Positions 54,862 to 62,979 of a stretch of DNA of 64,000 nt are shown here, one piece after another. The stretch is from assembly GCA_951813625.1 (NCBI GenBank), contig CATOTS010000004.1, forward strand, positions 1-64,000. The letters run 5' to 3'. Below the pieces are notes generated by a model. The model saw only the letters and a program-made list of their open reading frames with translations. It made no database searches and was not told where the DNA came from. Numbering within the stretch: position 1 is the first letter of the stretch; the number at the start of each line of letters is the position of its first letter. This DNA comes from an uncultured Caldilineaceae bacterium. GTDB taxonomy: Bacteria; Chloroflexota; Anaerolineae; Caldilineales; Caldilineaceae. The translations under genes were made by a program, and so were the position numbers.

Positions 54862-56172
54862 ATGAGTAAGCGCTTTTTGTATCGATTGCTGGTAGCTCTG
54901 CTGGTCTTGACGGTCCTGGCATCGGGCTGCGCGCCGGCGCCGGCCCAGGCTCCCGCCACTTCAGGTGAGTCCGAAGCGGCGCCTGAAGTTGTGGAAATCA
55001 CCTTCCTCCACGTATGGGGCGAAGAATGGCAGGCCCCGATCTGGGCCGACATCATAGCTGAGTTTGAGGCGGCCAACCCCAACATCAAGGTTTCGTTGAG
55101 TCATGTGCCCTATACCGAATCGGGCGCGAAGATGAGGGCGGCCGCGCTGGCGAATGACGCGTCCTTCGACGTGCTGCCGATGGGCCCTGAGTATATTGCC
55201 AGCCTGGTCGATGTCGGCTATCTGGAGGACCTCAACCCGTGGCTTGAGGCCGAACCCGACTTTGCCGACACTCTTGCGCCTGAGGCCTCGATGAAATTCC
55301 AGGACGCAACGCGGGCGCTGGGGATTTACATCTTCCCGTTCCACCTGCTGTACAACGTCGATCTCTTCGCCGAGAAGGGGCTGGAGCCGCCGACCAGTTG
55401 GGACGAATTCCGGGTCGCGGCCGAGGCGCTGCGCGACGAGGAGCAGGGCATCTACGGTTACATGGCTACAATGTCGTTTGCCGAAGTGCTGACGACGCGC
55501 ATGTTCCTCTACCGCCTGGCCCAGTTGGGCGGGCGGCTCTTCGACGAGGAGGGCAATGTCGCGTTCGACTCGCCGGAAGGGCTGGAGACGATCCGCTGGT
55601 GGAAGGAGTTCTGGGACGATGACCTGATTTCGCCGGACTCCCTGACCATGCCGTGGCCCGGCATTATGGAGTTGATGGCTGCCGGACGCCTTGGGATGTT
55701 CACCGACGGCCCCTTCACGGCTACGTACCTCAAGGGCCTGAATCCCGACATCAACATCGCCTATGCGCCGCCCTGGCGCGACGAGACCGGCGGCATTGTC
55801 TGGAACGTTACCGGCATCGCGATGAGCGCAATGTCGGAGCACAAGGAAGAGGCCTGGACGTTCATGAAGTTTCTCTATTCGGACGAGATTGCAAGCCGTC
55901 TGACCGATGAGATCATGGGTGCGCCCGTGCCCACGAAGGCGGTGATGGCGTCCCTCAAGGAGAGCGACAATCCGGTAATGCGCGAGGTGCCGGACCTGTT
56001 TGCGCAGGACCCCGACTTCAACATCCAGCAGCCGGTGCTGCCCAATATGGAGAAGCTGGTAGACGCCGTTTTGGTCGCGTTTCACGAGGTGATGCTCGAT
56101 GAGAACGATCCGGAATCGGCGCTGAAGGAGATGGCCGAGATCTGGCAAGCCGAGATCGACGAGTCACGCTAG
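54862..56172 (+). CDS. Sugar ABC transporter substrate-binding lipoprotein, Sec leader
   Basis: A 436-aa receptor, a paralogue of the protein at 50125. The leader is Sec-type with lipobox Cys23 (LASGC). Mature sequence begins EITFLHVWGEEW, and IIAEFEAANPNIKVS is the family-1 hallmark. AAGGAGG lies 6-12 bases before the ATG at 54862. The 170-base gap upstream has no clear promoter, so it may be read from upstream. Substrate unknown; the neighbouring peptidase-type enzymes hint at an amino-sugar or amide-containing compound. Confidence 0.93.
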   Translation: MSKRFLYRLLVALLVLTVLASGCAPAPAQAPATSGESEAAPEVVEITFLHVWGEEWQAPIWADIIAEFEAANPNIKVSLSHVPYTESGAKMRAAALANDASFDVLPMGPEYIASLVDVGYLEDLNPWLEAEPDFADTLAPEASMKFQDATRALGIYIFPFHLLYNVDLFAEKGLEPPTSWDEFRVAAEALRDEEQGIYGYMATMSFAEVLTTRMFLYRLAQLGGRLFDEEGNVAFDSPEGLETIRWWKEFWDDDLISPDSLTMPWPGIMELMAAGRLGMFTDGPFTATYLKGLNPDINIAYAPPWRDETGGIVWNVTGIAMSAMSEHKEEAWTFMKFLYSDEIASRLTDEIMGAPVPTKAVMASLKESDNPVMREVPDLFAQDPDFNIQQPVLPNMEKLVDAVLVAFHEVMLDENDPESALKEMAEIWQAEIDESR

Positions 56173-56206
56173 GGTTTCCGGCCAAGGCTTTTCGGTGAGG
56201 TTTGCT

Positions 56207-56250
56207 AGCCGTGCCCTGCGAGCGGCAGTAGACGTTTGCGGGGCACGGCT
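56207..56250 (+). promoter_or_regulatory. Long intercistronic hairpin between binding protein and permease
   Basis: The arms 56207-56224 and 56233-56250 form an 18-pair stem in RNA: ten perfect pairs (AGCCGTGCCC / GGGCACGGCT) followed by eight that include three G-U pairs. The loop is 8 bases. No U-run follows. It is the most stable of the six such structures in the window. Confidence 0.82.
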
Positions 56251-56278
56251 GTTGTAGTCCCCCTTTGTGAGGAGCGAC

Positions 56279-57259
56279 ATGCCCCCAGAGACGGGTCACA
56301 CAGGCGCCAGCCCGCCGGCGAGCGGCGTGAATCGCGGCGCCGGCCAGGCCCGCCGCTCTCGCTGGCTGATGATTCGGCGCGAGCTAACGGGCTACTCTCT
56401 TGTGGCGCCGGCGCTGCTCTTTCTGATCCTGCTCACCGTCTACCCGCTGATGCGTACAGTTCAGATGAGCTTCACCGACCTCAAGGCGGGCGAGTGGATA
56501 TTTGTCGGATTGGAGCATTACAGGGAGGCGCTGGACGACAGGTGGTTTTGGAACAGCGTGCGTGCGGTGGTCGCGTTCACGGTTCCGGCGTTGGTGCTGC
56601 ACCTGCTGATCGGCCTGGGGTTTGCCCTGCTTTTGAACGAGACCTGGTTCAGCACAGGTCTTCGTAACTTCATGCGCGGGCTGTTGATCCTGCCCTGGGT
56701 CTTTTCGACGCCGGCCTCGGCGCTGATGTGGGCACTGCTGTTGCATCAGACCGGGCCGGTCAACTACGTGGTGGTAAGGATTCTGGGCCAGTCTGCGCCG
56801 ATTCCGTTCCTGGCCGGGAGCCCGCGTCTGGCCATGTCGTCCCTGGTCGCCATCAACACTTGGTTGTCGTACCCATTCTTCATGATCATCATTCTGGGCG
56901 GGCTGCAGGCGATTCCACCTGAGCTGTACGAGGCGGCCAAAGTGGACGGGGCCAACGCGCTCAAACGATTTCGACACGTTACGCTGCCGCAGCTGCGCAC
57001 CATTCTGCTCGCGGTCACCACGATTGATTTCATTTTCACATTCGGCCAGCTCGACCTGGTGCAACTGTTGACCCGCGGCGGCCCTCTCAGGCGGACAGAG
57101 ACGATCACCTACTATGTGTACAAGACCGGCATGCTCGACGGCAACCTCGGCTACGGCTCGGCTGTAAGTACAATGATGTTGTTGACCCTGCTCGTAATCA
57201 TTGTCGTCTATGTCAAACTGCTTTCGCGTGGGGGAGAGAGTGGCGAAACAAGCTTCTAG
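56279..57259 (+). CDS. CUT1 sugar permease, MalF-like
   Basis: A permease of about 326 aa with a Ser/Gly/Ala-rich N-tail, a first span around GYSLVAPALLFLILLT and the EAA loop YEAAKVDGANALK followed by HVTLPQLRT. TFGQLDLVQLLTRGGP follows, as in its paralogue at 51557. I chose the ATG at 56279 with GAGGAG upstream rather than the GTG at 56267. It overlaps the next permease gene by about 20 bases. Confidence 0.93.
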   Translation: MPPETGHTGASPPASGVNRGAGQARRSRWLMIRRELTGYSLVAPALLFLILLTVYPLMRTVQMSFTDLKAGEWIFVGLEHYREALDDRWFWNSVRAVVAFTVPALVLHLLIGLGFALLLNETWFSTGLRNFMRGLLILPWVFSTPASALMWALLLHQTGPVNYVVVRILGQSAPIPFLAGSPRLAMSSLVAINTWLSYPFFMIIILGGLQAIPPELYEAAKVDGANALKRFRHVTLPQLRTILLAVTTIDFIFTFGQLDLVQLLTRGGPLRRTETITYYVYKTGMLDGNLGYGSAVSTMMLLTLLVIIVVYVKLLSRGGESGETSF

Positions 57260-58097
57260 GCTGGGCGCCGGGTCGAGAATTACAATGAAGCAGCTTGTTA
57301 TCGCCGCGGTCACAATCGTGGCCGCTGCCGTTATGCTGGCGCCGATTGTGCTGATGGTCAACGCGGCCGTACGCCCGATCACAGAGATCCTGGCCTACCC
57401 GCCGAAGCTGATTCCGCAGCAGATTACGCATGAGCATTTTGCGAGTGTCGTGCTGGACGGCGAGAACCAGCTCCATTTTCGCAACAGTACAGTCCTTGCG
57501 TTCTCGTCTCTACTCGTAAGCGTCGGCCTCGGTTATCTGGCTGCCTACGCTTTCTCGCGTTTTCGGCTGCGCGGCGGCAGGGTGATGCTGCTCGGCATCC
57601 TCGGGATCCTGATGATCCCGCGCATTTTGCTGATTATTCCCTATTTTCGCCTCGCGGCTGCGTTTGGCGTGCGCGATACGATTCCCGGGCTTGTGATGGT
57701 CAACGCGGCCTTTACGATGCCGATCGCGATCTGGCTCTTGAAGGGTTATATCGACTCGATCCCGGTCGAGCTGGAGGAGGCCGCGATGATCGACGGCTGT
57801 TCGCGTCTACAAGCGGTGTGGAGAGTGCTGATTCCGATATCGGTGCCCGGGATTGTCGGTATCGGCACCTTTGTCTTTATCGCCGCCTGGAACGAGTACA
57901 TTCTGGCTATCATCCTGACCGACACGCCGGCGACGCAGCCACTCACGATCGCATTGGCCAAGTTTTTCGGCTATGTCGCCCGCGACTGGAATTCAATCAT
58001 GGCCCTGTCAACGGTGACGAGCCTGCCCCTGGCGCTCATTTTCATCGTGTTCCAGCGCTATGTCGTGCAGGGGATGACGAGCGGCGCGGTCAAATGA
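57240..58097 (+). CDS. CUT1 sugar permease, MalG-like
   Basis: A permease of about 285 aa. NAAVRPITEILAYPPKLIP follows the first span, the EAA loop is LEEAAMIDGCSR followed by RVLIPISVP, and the C-terminus is VVQGMTSGAVK. The start is uncertain. I chose the GTG at 57240 after GGGGGAGA, but an ATG at 57285 (MKQLVIAA) or one at 57210 is also possible. It is paralogous to the gene at 52518. The M20 peptidase gene starts 18 bases after its stop. Confidence 0.9.
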   Translation: MAKQASRLGAGSRITMKQLVIAAVTIVAAAVMLAPIVLMVNAAVRPITEILAYPPKLIPQQITHEHFASVVLDGENQLHFRNSTVLAFSSLLVSVGLGYLAAYAFSRFRLRGGRVMLLGILGILMIPRILLIIPYFRLAAAFGVRDTIPGLVMVNAAFTMPIAIWLLKGYIDSIPVELEEAAMIDGCSRLQAVWRVLIPISVPGIVGIGTFVFIAAWNEYILAIILTDTPATQPLTIALAKFFGYVARDWNSIMALSTVTSLPLALIFIVFQRYVVQGMTSGAVK

Positions 58098-58115
58098 AGG
58101 AGGGCATGGAGGGAG

Positions 58116-59297
58116 ATGACGCCGGAGTTCGCTGACGCCGACCTGATAGGCCGCCTTGAACGCACGCTGGTGGAGTGGATGCCCGAGTTTCAGTCGGATC
58201 TCGCCTGGCTGGTGGCGCTTGACCGCGGGTCGGAACATAAGGCGGGGGTTGATGCCGCGGCCGATTGGATGCTCGGAAAGTTGCGCGACCTGGGCTGCGA
58301 GACGGCGACCTACCCGAGTGACGACTACGGCATGGCGGTAGCCGGCTCGTTGAAGGGGCGGGGGCAAGGACGCGCTCTGCTCGTTGCCCATCTCGACACT
58401 GTCTGGCCTGCGGAGACGGCGGCCGGCTGGCCGCTGCGGATCGAAGGCGCGCGGGCGATGGGTCCGGGGGTGGTTGACAATGCCAGCGGCAGCCTGGCCG
58501 GATTTTACGCACTCAAGGCTTTGCAGGCGACTGGGTACGACGATTTTGCCGAAGTTACACTGCTCTGCAACGGCGATGAGGAGGTCGGCTCGCCGTTCTC
58601 GAAGGAGGTCATACGGGCGCTGGCGCAGGGCAGGGACGCGGCCTTTATCCTGGAGGCGCCGTCCAACCCGGACGAGATTATCAGCCAGCGGGCCGGGCTG
58701 ATGTACTACGACCTGCGCGTGAGCGGCAAGAACGCCCATGCCGGTGTCGAGCCGGAGAAAGGCCATAACGCCATCGAGGAGTTGTGTCTCAAGCTGAACG
58801 CGTGCCGGGAGATCGGCGGAGAAAGCGAGGTGCTGACGGTCAGCGTTTCAACGATTGAGGGAGGCCGGCGCCCCAACATTGTACCCGACTACGCCCGCGC
58901 TGAGATCGATGTGCGGGTCGAGACGGTGGAGGAAGCGGAGCTGGTGGACGCCCACTTTCGCGCGGTTGCCGAGCGCGTCTGGGTGGCCGGCACTTTGGCA
59001 ACGCTGCACGGCGGCATGTCGCATCCACCGATGGAACGCGGCCCGCAGTCGCCTCGGTTGGTAGAGACGGCGCAGTCGATCGGAAGCCTGCTCGGCGTCG
59101 AGCTCAAGGACACATTCTGCGGGGGCACTTCGGATGGCTGTTACAGCGCGGTCGCGGGGACGCCGACGCTGTGCGGGCTGGCCCCGTACGGCGCACTCTA
59201 TCACACGCGTGACGAGTACCTTGATTTGAGCACCGTGGTTCCCCGCACAGCGCTGATCGCCGGCCTCGCGGCTTCCTGCGGCCAGCGCTCGGATTGA
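58116..59297 (+). CDS. M20-family metallopeptidase (glutamate carboxypeptidase-like)
   Basis: A 393-aa dizinc hydrolase. The ligands are H92 and D94 in VAHLDTVWP, bridging D121 in GVVDNASGS, catalytic E155 with E156 in GDEEVGS, E180 in ILEAPS, and a late His in ALYHTRDEY. The GKNAHAGVEPEKG stretch marks the dimerisation domain. Relatives cleave C-terminal amino acids or N-acyl groups. GGAGGGAG precedes the ATG at 58116. Close linkage to the transporter permeases suggests it acts on imported amide-bonded material. Confidence 0.93.
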   Translation: MTPEFADADLIGRLERTLVEWMPEFQSDLAWLVALDRGSEHKAGVDAAADWMLGKLRDLGCETATYPSDDYGMAVAGSLKGRGQGRALLVAHLDTVWPAETAAGWPLRIEGARAMGPGVVDNASGSLAGFYALKALQATGYDDFAEVTLLCNGDEEVGSPFSKEVIRALAQGRDAAFILEAPSNPDEIISQRAGLMYYDLRVSGKNAHAGVEPEKGHNAIEELCLKLNACREIGGESEVLTVSVSTIEGGRRPNIVPDYARAEIDVRVETVEEAELVDAHFRAVAERVWVAGTLATLHGGMSHPPMERGPQSPRLVETAQSIGSLLGVELKDTFCGGTSDGCYSAVAGTPTLCGLAPYGALYHTRDEYLDLSTVVPRTALIAGLAASCGQRSD

Positions 59298-59325
59298 GCG
59301 AAGGGAATTTCCAGGGAGAATTGCC

Positions 59326-60729
59326 ATGGACCATGATCGCATCAGACTCGCCTCCGTCTCCCCGCCCGACTTCGGTCTGCCGCGCAGCCAGCCGGCAGTT
59401 GGCCGCGCCGAGTACGAGGCTCGAATCGAAACGGCGCGGGCGCGGGCGGTCCAGGCTGGGCTCGACTTTCTGCTCGTTTACGGCGATCGCGAGCATTTTG
59501 CCAACCTTGCCTACCTCACCGATCACGATCCCCGCTTCGAGGAGGCGCTGCTGGTCATCGACAGCGAAGGTGGCAAGCCGGACTTGATCTTGGGCAACGA
59601 GGGGTTGACCTACGCCGAACTGGTGCCGGTCGACGTTGAGCGGTGGCTCTACCAGGGCTTCAGCCTGCCGGGGCAGAAGCGCGGCGACAGCCCGCGGCTG
59701 GAACCGGTCCTGCAGGCGTGCGGCATCGGGCGCGGCCAGCGGGTGGGAATGGTGGGCTGGAAGTACGCGACCGCGATCGAGAGCGATGACCCGGACCACT
59801 GGCTGGAGGGTCCGGCGTTTCTCGTTGACACGGTGCGCGAGCTAGCGGGCGACGCCCGCCTGGTGACCAACGCGACCTCGATATTCATGAACCCGGCGGA
59901 CGGTCTGCGCAGTCTGAATGGCGCCGACCAGCTTGCGGCTTTTGAGTTTTCCGCGGCGCACTGCTCGCAGTCGGTGCGCGATCTGATCGAGCAGCTGGAG
60001 CCAGGGCTGACCGAATTGGAGGCGGCCCACAGCATGAAGTTGAACGGTCTGCCGCACTCGGCGCATTTGATGCTTTCATCGGGCCCGCGGGCGCGGTTGG
60101 GGCTTTCGAGTCCGACCAGCCGCATGATCGAACACGGCGATCCTTTCTTTGTGGCGTTCGGGCTGCGCGGCGGGTTGACCGCGCGCGGCGGCTTTGTGGT
60201 ATCAGACGCCTCGGAGCTGCCGTCCGAGAGCGCGGCCTACGTCGAGCGCCTCGTGCAGCCATATTTTGGCGCGGTTGCCGCCTGGTATGAGGAGATCGGC
60301 ATCGGCGTGGCGGGCGCGGCCATGCAGGCGGTGGTAGAGGACGCGCTGGCGGGGCACGAGATCGGGATTGCCCTCAACCCCGGCCACCTGATCCACCTGG
60401 ATGAGTGGGTGGACTCGCCGATATACGCGGGATCCGAACTGCGTTTGCGGTCAGGCATGTTAATCCAGTGCGACATCATTCCCGTGGTTGCTCCGCATCT
60501 GCACACGACCAATGCGGAGGACACAATCGCGCTGGCAGACGAACCGTTGCGCAATGAGCTGGCGGCGGGCTATCCGGAGCTCTGGCAGCGGGTGCAGGCG
60601 CGCCGGGCGTTCATGCAGGGGGCGTTGGGCATCCGGCTGAAGCCCGAGGTGCTGCCATTCTCCAATATGGCGGCGATGTTACAGCCATTTGCACTCGACC
60701 CGAGACAGGCAATGGCGGCGGCGGCATAG
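59326..60729 (+). CDS. M24-like (creatinase/prolidase-fold) protein lacking canonical metal ligands
   Basis: A 467-aa protein with a creatinase-type N-domain and a pita-bread C-domain. The segment that should carry the first two metal Asp residues reads GDPFFVAFGLRGGLTARGG (271-289), with Ala277 and Ala286 near the expected Asp positions. Later ligand positions are H354 in NPGHLIHLDEW, D383 in LIQCDIIP instead of the usual Glu, and E398 in NAEDTIAL. The usual five-ligand site is therefore incomplete, so it may be a non-metal hydrolase like creatinase, or non-catalytic. GGGAG precedes the ATG at 59326. It follows the M20 gene by 28 bases. Confidence 0.82.
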   Translation: MDHDRIRLASVSPPDFGLPRSQPAVGRAEYEARIETARARAVQAGLDFLLVYGDREHFANLAYLTDHDPRFEEALLVIDSEGGKPDLILGNEGLTYAELVPVDVERWLYQGFSLPGQKRGDSPRLEPVLQACGIGRGQRVGMVGWKYATAIESDDPDHWLEGPAFLVDTVRELAGDARLVTNATSIFMNPADGLRSLNGADQLAAFEFSAAHCSQSVRDLIEQLEPGLTELEAAHSMKLNGLPHSAHLMLSSGPRARLGLSSPTSRMIEHGDPFFVAFGLRGGLTARGGFVVSDASELPSESAAYVERLVQPYFGAVAAWYEEIGIGVAGAAMQAVVEDALAGHEIGIALNPGHLIHLDEWVDSPIYAGSELRLRSGMLIQCDIIPVVAPHLHTTNAEDTIALADEPLRNELAAGYPELWQRVQARRAFMQGALGIRLKPEVLPFSNMAAMLQPFALDPRQAMAAAA

Positions 60730-60771
60730 CTGGAATCCGGCAGACCTGCGCATCAGCCAAGAAAGGGGATT

Positions 60772-62070
60772 ATGACAATGAAGGGTCGATTGGCGATAAA
60801 CGGCGGCGCGCGTGCGGTGCCCGAGGGGTTGAAGAGGCGGTGGCCCGATATCACACAGGCGGACAAGGACGCGGTCATGGCGGTGCTGGAGAGCAATGTC
60901 CTCACCGGCCAGGACCACGGCCCTGAGGCGGCTGCACTGCAGGAGGACTGGGCGGCTTTTAACGGCAGCCGGCATGCGCTCGCTTTCAACAGCGGGACGG
61001 CAGCGCTGCACACGGCCCTGTTCGCCGCCGGCGTTCAACCGGGCGACGAGGTGATCACTACGGCGTTTTCCTTTTCGGGCACCTGTCTCCCCATCTTGCA
61101 GCAGCAGGCAATCCCCGTCTTTGTCGACATCGACCCGGGCACCTTCAACATAGACGCTTCCAGGATTGAAGAGAAGATCACCGAACGAACCAAAGCGCTG
61201 CTGCCGGTCCACATCAACGGGCTGCCTGCGGATATGGACGAGATCCTGGCCCTGGGCGCGAAGTATGGGCTGGCGGTGATAGAGGATGCCTGCCAGGCGC
61301 ACGGCAGTACCTACAAGGGGCGGATGGCGGGCACGATCGGCGATCTGGGCGGGTTCAGCCTCAATGCGACAAAGAATCTTTCCGGCGGCGAGGGAGGACT
61401 TCTGCTGACAGACAACGAAGAATACGCCGAGCGGGCCAAGATGCTGCGCACGTTCGGCGAAAAGGTCGACGATCAGGATAGGCGGTTTCGCTCCTACGCC
61501 TGTTATACCATCGGCTGGAACTACCGGTTGCAGGAGATGCCGGCGGCCTTTGCCCGCAGCCAGTTGAAACGGCTGCCGCAGTACAACGCCATCGCGCAGC
61601 GGAACGGTGCCTTCCTCTCCGAACAGCTGAGCAGGATCAAGGGCCTGCAACCGCCGCTTGTGCCGGAAGACCGCACGACCATATTTTACAAGTACCGATT
61701 TGGCTTTGACCCGGAGGCGCTGGGGCTGGAGATGGCGCCGGCAGCTTTTCGGGACAGGCTGTTGGATGCGCTGGAGGCCGAAGGTGTCACGATGAGCCTG
61801 TGGCACTATGAGCCGATGCCGGCCTTTCCGATCTTTCAAAACCGCGACATTGGCTACGGAAACGGCTACCCGTGGCGGTCGCCTTTGTACGACGGTGAGG
61901 TCAGTTACGATCCGCAGGAGTATCCGCAGACGCTGCGCATGTTTGAGACCACGCTTATCGTGCATGACGAGCGGCATTCGATCACAATCCAGGATATGGC
62001 GCTGATGGAGTGTTACGCCGAGGCCTTTCACAAAGTGTTCGACAATCTCGATGAGGTGCTGGAGACGTGA
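60772..62070 (+). CDS. DegT/DnrJ/EryC1/StrS-family PLP aminotransferase
   Basis: A 432-aa sugar-aminotransferase-type enzyme. The PLP lysine is K201 in SLNATKNLSGGEGG, and the ring-stacking D172 is in VIEDACQAHG. SGTAALHTALFAAGVQPGD near 74-92 is the phosphate-binding region. The family transfers amino groups to keto sugars, usually nucleotide-linked. In a transporter and hydrolase operon it could instead work catabolically or as a dehydratase. AAAGGGG precedes the ATG at 60772. It follows the M24-like gene by 42 bases. Confidence 0.94.
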   Translation: MTMKGRLAINGGARAVPEGLKRRWPDITQADKDAVMAVLESNVLTGQDHGPEAAALQEDWAAFNGSRHALAFNSGTAALHTALFAAGVQPGDEVITTAFSFSGTCLPILQQQAIPVFVDIDPGTFNIDASRIEEKITERTKALLPVHINGLPADMDEILALGAKYGLAVIEDACQAHGSTYKGRMAGTIGDLGGFSLNATKNLSGGEGGLLLTDNEEYAERAKMLRTFGEKVDDQDRRFRSYACYTIGWNYRLQEMPAAFARSQLKRLPQYNAIAQRNGAFLSEQLSRIKGLQPPLVPEDRTTIFYKYRFGFDPEALGLEMAPAAFRDRLLDALEAEGVTMSLWHYEPMPAFPIFQNRDIGYGNGYPWRSPLYDGEVSYDPQEYPQTLRMFETTLIVHDERHSITIQDMALMECYAEAFHKVFDNLDEVLET

Positions 62071-62148
62071 GGGCGCCGCCGCCGGCCCGGATTCGCGGCG
62101 GCAAAGTCCTATCGAGAGTCCGTTTCGTTGTCAACAGGAGATGAGATA

Positions 62149-62979
62149 ATGACGCAGACGCGGAGGATGGAAGCAAAACGTGTGCTCGTAACCGGTTCCG
62201 GTACGGGGATCGGGCGGGGCGTGGCACTGGAGTTTGCCAAAGAGGGCGCGGCAGTCGTGCTGCACTATGCGCATAGCGAGGGGGGCGCGGCCAGCGCGGT
62301 TGACGAAATCAGGCAGGCCGGCGGCAAGGCAGAGGTGTTCAAGGCAGACCTGGGGGATATCGAGGAGGTCCAGACCCTGGCAGCGAGGGCGCGCGATTTC
62401 CTGGGAGGCATCGACGTGCTGGTGAACAATGCCGGCATCACGATGAACAGGCCATTTCTGCAGGTTACACCGGAACAGTTCGACACGCTCTACAATGTCA
62501 ACATTCGCGGCATGTATTTTCTGACCCAGGCGGTCGCGCCGGGCATGATCGAACAGGGGGATGGCGCGGTGATCAACCTGACCTCTGTCCACGCATTCGC
62601 GGGGATGACGGAGCACACCGTATACGCCGGCACCAAGGCGGCGATAGTCGGCTTTACGCGCGTGCTGGCCCTGGAGCTGGCGCAGAAGGGTGTGCGCGTG
62701 AACGCAATCGCGCCGGGCTGGATCCTGGTGGAAAACCATCTCAAAGTGCTCGGGGATTTTGACCAGCAGGCGGCCGCGGGCGAGATCCCGGCCGGCGTGC
62801 TGGGCGCGCCTCATGATGTCGGCAAGCTTGCTATTTTTCTGGCTTCGGAGGAAAACCGCTACATTATAGGCCAGACGGTTGTGATCGACGGCGGGCAGCT
62901 GGCGATCATGCCGAACACGGGCGATTTTCGGGAGACGCGCCAGGAGCAGTGGGGCCAGGGTTACGTTCCGGGCGTTTGA
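62149..62979 (+). CDS. Short-chain dehydrogenase/reductase (classical SDR)
   Basis: A 276-aa NAD(P)-dependent oxidoreductase. The cofactor loop is TGSGTGIG at 15-22, NNAG at 93-96, and the catalytic residues are Ser146, Tyr159 and Lys163 (YAGTKAA). I chose the ATG at 62149 (MTQTRRMEAK) with AGGAG upstream; a TTG at 62128 opens a slightly longer frame. It is the last gene of the rightward run and probably oxidises a sugar or related alcohol produced by the operon. Confidence 0.93.
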   Translation: MTQTRRMEAKRVLVTGSGTGIGRGVALEFAKEGAAVVLHYAHSEGGAASAVDEIRQAGGKAEVFKADLGDIEEVQTLAARARDFLGGIDVLVNNAGITMNRPFLQVTPEQFDTLYNVNIRGMYFLTQAVAPGMIEQGDGAVINLTSVHAFAGMTEHTVYAGTKAAIVGFTRVLALELAQKGVRVNAIAPGWILVENHLKVLGDFDQQAAAGEIPAGVLGAPHDVGKLAIFLASEENRYIIGQTVVIDGGQLAIMPNTGDFRETRQEQWGQGYVPGV

